Shown here piece by piece: positions 55,947 through 61,726 of a stretch of DNA of 64,000 nt. Location: the NCBI GenBank assembly GCA_004297825.1, contig SCSX01000092.1, positions 1-64,000 of the forward strand. Reading direction: 5' to 3'. The notes below the pieces were generated by a model. That model had not been told where the DNA came from. It made no database searches and was given only the letters and a program-made list of their open reading frames with translations. A program made the translations under genes and the position numbers. Source of the stretch: Spirochaetota bacterium. GTDB lineage: Bacteria; Spirochaetota; UBA4802; UBA5368. The stretch's first letter is position 1. Each line of letters begins with the position of its first letter.

Positions 55947-56249
55947 ATGGCGATCAAGGTTACTGAAACGGCAAAGAACGAGCTTTCAAAGGTCATGGGT
56001 GAATCCGGATTGAAAAAGCCCGCACTGCGCATCGTGTTCGCGGGGGCCGGGTGAGGAGGGCCCCGTTTGGGGCTGGCTCTGGATGAGTCCGAAAACAGCA
56101 GCGATTTCAAGGTACACGACAACGGGATAGACATACTTCTCGACAGGGACATCAAGCGGTACGTGGAGACCGGTTCTCCAGTGACAGTGGATTTTAAGAC
56201 CAGCCCATACGGTTCGGGGTTTTTTATAAACAGCGGAAGCAATTGCTGA
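55947..56249 (+). CDS. HesB/IscA-like selenoprotein (in-frame UGA at codon 36)
   Basis: ATG at 55947 follows AAGGATGGG. The frame reads MAIKVTETAKNELSKVMGES, then KKPALRIVFAGAG, a TGA (56052-56054), and continues in the same frame GGPRLGLALDESENSSDFKV, DILLDRDIKRYVETGSPVTV, GSGFFINSGSNC to TGA 56247-56249. With Sec at codon 36 this is a 100-residue A-type (HesB-like) protein. The UGA replaces the first conserved Cys of GxGCGGPRL, the position used by the known HesB-like selenoprotein family. One Cys remains at the C-terminus. A hairpin with loop UGGAU lies 25 bases after the UGA. Likely an iron-sulfur or redox protein. Standard gene calling would truncate it. Confidence 0.8.
56075..56090 (+). 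promoter_or_regulatory. Candidate bacterial SECIS for HesB-like gene
   Basis: GGCTC-TGGAT-GAG(T)CC: 5-bp stem with one bulged T, loop T-G-G-A-T starting 25 bases after the UGA. A second, stronger hairpin (GCCCC-GTTT-GGGGC, 56060-56073) lies closer, but its loop is only 10 bases from the UGA, nearer than is usual for bacterial SECIS elements. Confidence 0.45.
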
Positions 56250-56268
56250 TGCGCTACGGGGGGAATCG

Positions 56269-56424
56269 ATGAAGTCTTACCTGTTTTTTTTCGCGGTCCT
56301 CGCGATATGGTTCGTGATGAACAAGTGGGTGCTTCCCAGGTTGGGAGTGCCCACGTGAATGTCGCCCCAGTGCTCCCTGGACCGGGAGCCCGGCAAAGAT
56401 GCTCAAAAAAACGGAACGCCCTAG
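56269..56424 (+). CDS. Candidate selenoprotein: small membrane protein with in-frame UGA
   Basis: ATG at 56269 follows GGGGGG; it starts 19 bases after the HesB-like stop. Read to the first TGA (56356-56358) it is 29 residues: one membrane helix (YLFFFAVLAIWFVMNKWVLP) and RLGVPT. Through the TGA the frame continues U-MSPQCSLDREPGKDAQKNG and ends at TAG 56422-56424, total 51 codons. The resulting PT-U-MSPQC resembles a Cys-x(n)-Cys tail that I associate with short membrane proteins of other anaerobes, from memory only. A clean hairpin begins 13 bases after the UGA. If UGA is a stop, this would be a 29-residue peptide. Confidence 0.55.
56372..56389 (+). promoter_or_regulatory. Candidate bacterial SECIS for small membrane protein
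   Basis: GCTCCC-TGGACC-GGGAGC: perfect 6-bp stem, loop starting 19 bases after the UGA with G at loop position 2. The loop shares UGGA with the candidate SECIS at 56075-56090. Confidence 0.5.
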
Positions 56425-56439
56425 TCGTTCCGTTTTTTT
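56405..56439 (+). terminator. Bidirectional-type Rho-independent terminator
   Basis: Fourteen-base-pair inverted repeat AAAAAAACGGAACG/CGTTCCGTTTTTTT with a 7-base loop that contains the TAG of the preceding frame. Confidence 0.9.
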
Positions 56440-56490
56440 GTAACCCGCATCCGGATACGCCTCCTTACCCGGTGGGTCCGAAAAATAGAT

Positions 56491-56519
56491 TTGACAGCGT
56501 TTCACCGCTGACATTGAAT
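56491..56519 (+). promoter_or_regulatory. Promoter of lipoprotein gene
   Basis: TTGACA (56491-56496), 17-base spacer, TTGAAT (56514-56519), 34 bases before the ATG at 56553. Confidence 0.5.
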
Positions 56520-56552
56520 TCACCCCGATATTCGCATGGGAGCGTTTTACCA

Positions 56553-57095
56553 ATGAAGAAAGCACTGATCGCCTGCACGCTTGCCGGGCTCATCCTGTCT
56601 TGTGGAGGCGGATACAACAGCAGCAGCGACAAGGGATTCACCATACAACCGGGGGATTTGACGCAGTTTACCCTTCAAAATAAATCACATTCAATAACAT
56701 TCGGCGGTACACCATACAATTGCGTTTCTGATCCGGGTTGCTATGCAATACTTTTCCAGGGTACGATTAATGGAACGCAGTACGTTGGCCTTGCAGTTCA
56801 GCGCGAAACACTGACCGAAATCTTCAATCTTAAGATTTACTATCCGGGATCGATACCAACAACTTTCCCTGATTCGAAGGACATTCAGGCAGATTCAAAT
56901 TCAGTTGTAAAAGTCGAACGAAAAAATATTTCTACCGGCGTGACCACAACTTACACCTATGATCATATTGCTGCGTTTACCATCAATTTTACCGCAGCTG
57001 CAACAAACAATGTATATCCGATTACCGCGACTGGCACTCCGAGCGTAGGCGGGTCTTCGCTTACCATTACAAGTATTGATGCACTAGGGATATAA
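56553..57095 (+). CDS. Putative lipoprotein of unknown function
   Basis: 180 residues from the ATG at 56553 (the longer frame crosses the terminator). Lipoprotein signal KKALIACTLAGLILSCGGGY. The mature part is low in charge and rich in Ser/Thr/Asn: FTIQPGDLTQFTLQNKSHSI, GGTPYNCVSDPGCYAILFQG, KNISTGVTTTYTYDHIAAFT, GTPSVGGSSLTITSIDALGI. This suggests an all-beta surface domain. Less GC-rich than its neighbours. Palindromes of the GAAGGCGCG family follow the stop. Confidence 0.6.
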   Translation: MKKALIACTLAGLILSCGGGYNSSSDKGFTIQPGDLTQFTLQNKSHSITFGGTPYNCVSDPGCYAILFQGTINGTQYVGLAVQRETLTEIFNLKIYYPGSIPTTFPDSKDIQADSNSVVKVERKNISTGVTTTYTYDHIAAFTINFTAAATNNVYPITATGTPSVGGSSLTITSIDALGI

Positions 57096-57102
57096 ACATG
57101 CC

Positions 57103-57136
57103 CCCGAAGGCGCGAAAACGTTTTCGCGCCTTCGGG
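57103..57136. repeat. 34-bp palindrome, GAAGGCGCG family
   Basis: Arms CCCGAAGGCGCG/CGCGCCTTCGGG around the centre AAAACGTTTT, 8 bases past the lipoprotein stop. Confidence 0.85.
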
Positions 57137-57203
57137 TTTCACGTAAACACGCTTTGAATTACCAATAAGTTATTCCGGATTCTCACCGCACACCGTCCCT
57201 CGT

Positions 57204-57231
57204 GAAGGCGCGAATATATATTCGCGCCTTC
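57204..57231. repeat. 28-bp palindrome, GAAGGCGCG family
   Basis: GAAGGCGCG/CGCGCCTTC around the centre AATATATATT. Confidence 0.85.
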
Positions 57232-57312
57232 GGGGAAAAATACACGCGTTTACATATTCCCACACGCCATCATGCATTTCCCGAATAATTTTTCGCCTTT
57301 GCATAATCGCAA

Positions 57313-57356
57313 GCCCGATTGAAGGCGCGCAAGCGCTTGCGCGCCTTCAATCGGGC
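57313..57356. repeat. 44-bp palindrome, GAAGGCGCG family
   Basis: Arms GCCCGATTGAAGGCGCG and the centre CAAGCGCTTG; a further partial arm GCGCCTTCATCCGGGCGCCC follows (57357 onward). It lies next to the end of cheB, between converging transcripts. Confidence 0.85.
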
Positions 57357-57377
57357 GCGCCTTCATCCGGGCGCCCC

Positions 57378-58451
57378 TCACTCCACCCCTTTTAAATACT
57401 CAATAATCCCCTGGATATTTCTCACCTCGTCCGCAGCGCCCAGCTTGATGGCCTCCTTGGGCATGCCGAAGACAATCGAGGACGCTTCGTCCTGGGCGAG
57501 CGTCACCGCGCCCGCCTCCTTCATCTCGAAGAGACCCGCGGCGCCGTCATTCCCCATGCCGGTCAGGATCACGCCCACCGCGTGCTCACCCGCCGTCTGC
57601 GAGACCGAACGGAAGAGCACGTCCACGGAGGGCCTATGGCGGTTCACCGGGGGACCGTCGTTGATCTCCACCCAGTAGCCGTTGGCGTCGTTCTGTAACA
57701 GCATGTGGAAATTGCCCGGCGCCACGAGGGCGGTGCCCCGGTATAGCCTGTCACGGTGCTCGGCCTCCTTGATAAAAAGCTTCGACATGCCGTTCACGCG
57801 ATCCGCGAACGCCTTCGTGAATTTCTCGGGCATGTGCTGGACCACGAGTATGCCCGGCATGTCCTCGGGGAGCGCACTCAGGATTTCCGCGATCACCTCG
57901 GTTCCGCCGGTGGAGGCGCCTATGGCGATAATGGTTTCGGTGCGCAGGCGCGATACGAGCGCCGCTTTTTTGGGGAGTATCACGTCCGCGGTGTATTTTA
58001 CAAGCGGATCGTCTGTATCGAGCGCGGGCGGGACTGCCTTGCGCTTGATTTTCGAGGCGCTCGCGCCCACCACTTTTTCGATAAGATCGTCGGCGAAGGC
58101 GTCCCACTTCGCGGTATCGTCTATCCTCGGCTTTAAAATGAAATCGACCGCCCCCGAGTGGAGCGCCTTCATCGTGGCGGTCGCCCCCGCGTCGGTGAAT
58201 GAGCTCACCATGATCACGGGCATGGGATGGGAGATCATAAGCTTCGAGAGAAAGGTGATCCCGTCCATGCGGGGCATCTCTATGTCGAGCGTCATGACGT
58301 CGGGGGCGAGGCTCTTGATCTTGTTCACCGCGATAAAGGGATCCATCGCGGTCCCTACCACCTCGATCTCCCTGGACTTCGATAGCGCATCGGTAAGAAG
58401 CTTCCTGGTCACCGCGGAATCGTCGACGATAAGCACTTTTATTTTTTTCAT
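57378..58451 (-). CDS. cheB: Chemotaxis methylesterase/deamidase CheB
   Basis: 357 residues. Receiver domain (~1-125): KKIKVLIVDDSAVTRKLLTD, phospho-Asp in MTLDIEMPRMDGITFLSKLM. Methylesterase domain (~165-355): catalytic Ser in IAIGASTGGTEVIAE, His in LVVQHMPEKFTKAFADRVN, Asp in LTGMGNDGAAGLFEMKEAG. It removes methyl groups from receptor glutamates. It is the last gene of the chemotaxis operon; its ATG overlaps the cheD stop (ATGA). Confidence 0.96.
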   Translation of the reverse strand: MKKIKVLIVDDSAVTRKLLTDALSKSREIEVVGTAMDPFIAVNKIKSLAPDVMTLDIEMPRMDGITFLSKLMISHPMPVIMVSSFTDAGATATMKALHSGAVDFILKPRIDDTAKWDAFADDLIEKVVGASASKIKRKAVPPALDTDDPLVKYTADVILPKKAALVSRLRTETIIAIGASTGGTEVIAEILSALPEDMPGILVVQHMPEKFTKAFADRVNGMSKLFIKEAEHRDRLYRGTALVAPGNFHMLLQNDANGYWVEINDGPPVNRHRPSVDVLFRSVSQTAGEHAVGVILTGMGNDGAAGLFEMKEAGAVTLAQDEASSIVFGMPKEAIKLGAADEVRNIQGIIEYLKGVE

Positions 58452-59008
58452 TTCTTTCCGATCAGTCTCCTCGCGTATTCTGTCTCCTCCTGCAGCGCCT
58501 CTTCGAATACGTCGCCGCGTGTGGACCTTTTCAGGTAGACCTTCCCGGTTTTCACGTCCATGAGAAGCTTTCGGGTGAAATTCGAGCCCACATCCTGTTC
58601 CGCTATCTGGATATCCTCCATCTCCATCATTACCTTCGCGATGCGGATATTGTCCGCGGGAATGGTCGTGCTCCGGAGAACGTTGTTCAGCACCTCCCCG
58701 CCACCGAATATTTTTGCGACGAGGTTGTCCCTCTTCGCCCCGAGCGCGGCCATCTCCCCGAGAAGCTCGTTGATCGCGGTGATGCCGTATTTCGCCGTAC
58801 GGTCCTTTTGTATGTCCATGTGGGTGATCCTTCCCGGGAGCATGAAATGATTCATTCCCGAAATGCCCTTCACGGGATCGTACAGGCAGACGGCGACGCA
58901 GGATCCCAGCAGGGTGCCTATGATCTCGTCCTTGTCCGAGGCGTAGAGCTCACCCGGATTGATTATCTTCATCTGTTTGCCGAATTTTGAACTGTTACGT
59001 ACGTACAT
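58448..59008 (-). CDS. cheD: Chemoreceptor glutamine deamidase CheD
   Basis: 186 residues. Catalytic residues in place: Cys37 in GTLLGSCVAVCLYD, His54 in GISGMNHFMLPGR. KRDNLVAKIFGGGEVL and a C-terminal GKVYLKRS complete the family pattern. It deamidates receptor glutamines and in some bacteria is controlled by CheC (none seen here). The N-terminal 14 codons overlap the end of cheR. A second cheD-like gene two genes upstream lacks the Cys. Confidence 0.94.
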   Translation of the reverse strand: MYVRNSSKFGKQMKIINPGELYASDKDEIIGTLLGSCVAVCLYDPVKGISGMNHFMLPGRITHMDIQKDRTAKYGITAINELLGEMAALGAKRDNLVAKIFGGGEVLNNVLRSTTIPADNIRIAKVMMEMEDIQIAEQDVGSNFTRKLLMDVKTGKVYLKRSTRGDVFEEALQEETEYARRLIGKK

Positions 59009-59867
59009 CGCTCCGCTCCCTTCCGGTTACCTGCGTCTTTCTGTATATCGTGCTTTTTATGAATGTGAATTTATCGGTCACCCCGGCCAGCGTCTCCGAG
59101 TGTCCCACGAAGAGATAGCCGTCGTCGGCGACGTACCGGTGGAACCTGTCGAAAAGCGTCCGCTGGGTGTCCTTGTCGAAATATATGATGACGTTGCGGC
59201 AAAAGATCGCGTCGAAAGGGCCGCTCATGGGATAGTGCTCCTCCAGGAGGTTAAGCTTCCTGAAGCGGACGAGCGACTTCACCTCGTCCCTTACCCTGTA
59301 CTTTCCTTCGTTGACTCCCGTGCCGCGCAGGAAATAACGGCGAGCGGTTTCCCTCTCTACCGTTTCGAGGATGGACTCCTTGTACACGCCCTTTTCCGCG
59401 ACGCCGAGTACGGCCGTGTCGATATCCGTCGCCAGGATCTTGATGTCCTCCTGGGGGACGCCCCCGAAGAAATCCAGCACGCAGATGGCGATGGTGTAAG
59501 GCTCCTCCCCCGTAGAGCATCCCGCGCTCCAGATGCGCATCTTCTTTTTCCCCGAGGCCCTGAATTGCGGGAACACGACCTCGCGCAGAAAATCGAAATG
59601 CTTGGATTCCCGGAAAAAGTCGGTTTTATTGGTGGTGATGCAATTGATCAGGTTGACGATTTCCGCGTCGTAATTCTCCTGGAGATAGTCGTAATACTCC
59701 CCGTAATCACTCAGCCGGAGCTCGCGCAGCCGCATCATGAGCCTCGCCTGCACGAGCGCCTTCTTCATCTCGGAAAGCTTGATGCGGCTCTCCTCGTATA
59801 TGATGTCCCGGAATTTCGCGAAGTCCCTGTCGCCCAGCTCCCGGATGGTAAAGGCCCCATTGGTCAT
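58995..59867 (-). CDS. cheR: Chemotaxis protein methyltransferase CheR
   Basis: 290 residues. N-terminal helical domain (FAKFRDIIYEESRIKLSEMK, NLINCITTNKTDFFRESKHF). SAM-binding domain: KKMRIWSAGCSTGEEPYTIA (motif I), IKILATDIDTAVLGVAEKGV, FDAIFCRNVIIYFDKDTQRT, GYLFVGHSETLAGV. It methylates receptor glutamates. The MCP whose end lies at 63.9 kb ends in GFEEF, a possible CheR-binding tail. Confidence 0.96.
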   Translation of the reverse strand: MTNGAFTIRELGDRDFAKFRDIIYEESRIKLSEMKKALVQARLMMRLRELRLSDYGEYYDYLQENYDAEIVNLINCITTNKTDFFRESKHFDFLREVVFPQFRASGKKKMRIWSAGCSTGEEPYTIAICVLDFFGGVPQEDIKILATDIDTAVLGVAEKGVYKESILETVERETARRYFLRGTGVNEGKYRVRDEVKSLVRFRKLNLLEEHYPMSGPFDAIFCRNVIIYFDKDTQRTLFDRFHRYVADDGYLFVGHSETLAGVTDKFTFIKSTIYRKTQVTGRERSDVRT

Positions 59868-59873
59868 CTTACC

Positions 59874-60464
59874 TCACTCGAACAGGTAAACTTTTCCGTA
59901 GCGGACCTTATCCCTGAACGTGGTATCAATATATTCCTGTTCAAGCTTGAGAAATTCGGAGGAGTCCTCGTTACGGCGCTGGAAACGCCTGTAGGCCTGG
60001 CCCGTGGTGGGGAAAAAATACACCTTCCTTCTCTCCTGGCCGCCCAGGTCCTCCCCGTTCACCTGTATCTTCTCCAGGGTGAAGTATTCCTTGAGAAACC
60101 TGATGTTGCTCTGGATGATCGACTCCTTCTGGGGGAGCCGCGCGAAGGTGCTTCCGGCGCCGAAAAGCTTGGCCTTCAGATATTTCCTGTCCCCCCCCAG
60201 CTTCACGATCTCGCCCATGAGGTATTCCATGCTGAGAATCCCGTGCGCGGCGATCTGGTCCTCGACGATGCCCTCGGTGCCGATCATCCCCGGCACGATG
60301 AAATGACCCATGCCGCCGATACGCCGTGCGTCGTCGTACAGGCACACGCTTACCGTCGCCCCGGTAACCGTGCCCAGGACGCATTCCTCTTTCGTTGCAA
60401 AATAGTCGCCCGGGTAAAGGATGCACATGGGTTTGCCGAACCTGCTTGTTCCCGTGCGTATCAT
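59874..60464 (-). CDS. CheD-like paralogue lacking catalytic cysteine
   Basis: 196 residues. Aligns with CheD from residue 1: GTVTGATVSVCLYDDARRIG then GMGHFIVPGMIGTEGI; LKAKLFGAGSTF and a late GEDLGGQERRKVYFFPTTG. The catalytic Cys37 of the neighbouring CheD is Thr37 here (GSC to GAT), while His54 and the second Cys41 remain. Deamidase activity is therefore doubtful; a binding or regulatory role, for example at CheD's partner site, is more likely. The C-terminus is ~30 residues longer (EEYIDTTFRDKVRYGKVY-like). It sits between cheW and cheR. Confidence 0.85.
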   Translation of the reverse strand: MIRTGTSRFGKPMCILYPGDYFATKEECVLGTVTGATVSVCLYDDARRIGGMGHFIVPGMIGTEGIVEDQIAAHGILSMEYLMGEIVKLGGDRKYLKAKLFGAGSTFARLPQKESIIQSNIRFLKEYFTLEKIQVNGEDLGGQERRKVYFFPTTGQAYRRFQRRNEDSSEFLKLEQEYIDTTFRDKVRYGKVYLFE

Positions 60465-60477
60465 CCGCGCGCCCCGG

Positions 60478-61026
60478 CTACGATGATCTCTCCCGGTCCA
60501 TCTCGCTTATTTCCTGGGTGGAGAGAATCCGGTCCACGTCCAGGATGATAACAAGCTTGTCCTCCACCTGGCCGATCCCGCTGATAAAGTCGGTCTCGAT
60601 ATGCGCGCTGAAGTGCGGCGTGTCCTGAATGCCTTTCACCGGGATACCCACCACGTCCGATACGCTGTCCACGATCATGCCGATCATGCGTTCGCGCACC
60701 TCGACGATGATGATGACCGTGAACGCGTCGTAATCGCGTTCCTCCATCGCGAACTTGATGCGCATGTCCACGACGGGCACCACCGAGCCGCGCAGGTTGA
60801 TCACCCCTTTCATGAAAACCATCGTATTGGGAACATGGGTGATCTGCGTCATGCCTATGATCTCCTGGACCTTGAGCACCTCGACGCCGTACGTCTCCCC
60901 GCCAATCATGAAGGTCACGAACTGGTTTTCTTCCTCGGTCTTTTCTACCCGCGCGGACTGCGCGAGCGAACGGTACGATTTTTCGGCCTTGTGTTCCTGG
61001 GGATCGAGCTGTTCGAATTCTCCCAT
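60478..61026 (-). CDS. cheW: Chemotaxis coupling protein CheW
   Basis: 182 residues; the CheW domain starts QFVTFMIGGETYGVEVLKVQ, then EIIGMTQITHVPNTMVFMKG, VINLRGSVVPVVDMRIKFAM, VRERMIGMIVDSVSDVVGIP and ISGIGQVEDKLVIILDVDRI. The ~30-residue N-terminal tail (EQLDPQEHKAEKSYRSLAQS) is extra. It links CheA to receptors in the cytoplasmic array. Confidence 0.95.
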   Translation of the reverse strand: MGEFEQLDPQEHKAEKSYRSLAQSARVEKTEEENQFVTFMIGGETYGVEVLKVQEIIGMTQITHVPNTMVFMKGVINLRGSVVPVVDMRIKFAMEERDYDAFTVIIIVEVRERMIGMIVDSVSDVVGIPVKGIQDTPHFSAHIETDFISGIGQVEDKLVIILDVDRILSTQEISEMDRERSS

Positions 61027-61036
61027 ATGCGCCTCC

Positions 61037-61408
61037 CTACCGTATAAATTTCTCGACGACGCCCAGGAGCTCCGATGGCTGGAACGGTTTCACGAGCCAT
61101 CCCGAGGCTCCGGCTTCTTTGCCGGCCTTGATCTTGTCCTGCTCCGATTCGGTGGTGAGCACGAGCACGGGCGTGAACTTGTCGATTTTCCTGAATTCCC
61201 TTATGAACGTGATGCCGTCCATCACCGGCATGTTGACGTCGCAGATGCACAGCGCGGTCTCGTCTCCCGCGGCCTTGAACTCCCTGATCTTCTGCAGGGC
61301 GTCCTGGCCATTCTCGGCGTGCTTGATGGGAACGCTCACCTTCTTGAGCGCATACTCAACGCTGATGCGAATTGTGGGCGAATCGTCGATTACGAGTATG
61401 TACTTCAT
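61037..61408 (-). CDS. cheY: Chemotaxis response regulator CheY
   Basis: 123 residues, a single receiver domain: MKYILVIDDSPTIRISVEYA, phospho-Asp in LCICDVNMPVMDGITFIRE, Thr in PVLVLTTESEQDKIKAGKEA, Lys in GWLVKPFQP. Phosphorylated by CheA; acts on the flagellar switch or as a phosphate sink. Starts after the STAS gene and ends 10 bases before cheW. Confidence 0.94.
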   Translation of the reverse strand: MKYILVIDDSPTIRISVEYALKKVSVPIKHAENGQDALQKIREFKAAGDETALCICDVNMPVMDGITFIREFRKIDKFTPVLVLTTESEQDKIKAGKEAGASGWLVKPFQPSELLGVVEKFIR

Positions 61409-61457
61409 GTTTCCTCCGGCTCATGCGTGTAAATCGGCAGATCCCCTGCCTCGTATC

Positions 61458-61709
61458 CTATCTCAAACCGCACAGCTGAAGCTGTGCCCTGACCTCTTCG
61501 TTGGCGCCCCTCATCCTGACCGCCAGGGATCGCTCCCGCGCCTCCCGCGCACCCGCCAGGATCACCTGGATCGAAGCGAGGTCGAGCCTGCGTACCGCGG
61601 AAAAATCCAGGATGATCTCCTCGTTCCCGTCGATGATATCCCTCCACGATGCGTGGAGCTCCCTGATCTTCTTTATGCCCGTATCTTCGGCAAGCCTGAA
61701 CGTTCCCAT
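61458..61709 (-). CDS. STAS-domain protein
   Basis: 83 residues from the ATG at 61709 (the frame runs further back but overlaps cheA). GNEEIILDFSAVRRLDLASI followed by VILAGAREARERSLAVRMRG is the STAS pattern. The position of the usual phospho-Ser (D-x-S-x-x-x-x-D-S) is occupied by Ala (LDLAS) with a Ser one residue on. Anti-anti-sigma-like proteins are embedded in chemotaxis operons of several phyla; the binding partner is unknown. 17 bases after cheA. Confidence 0.8.
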   Translation of the reverse strand: MGTFRLAEDTGIKKIRELHASWRDIIDGNEEIILDFSAVRRLDLASIQVILAGAREARERSLAVRMRGANEEVRAQLQLCGLR

Positions 61710-61726
61710 TGCGTGTCCCCTGCCCC

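Noticed and set aside
56060-56073. GCCCC-GTTT-GGGGC hairpin as the SECIS of the HesB-like gene
   Set aside because: Its loop begins only 10 bases after the UGA, closer than usual for bacterial SECIS elements. The hairpin at 56075-56090 has better spacing. It could still contribute to the fold.
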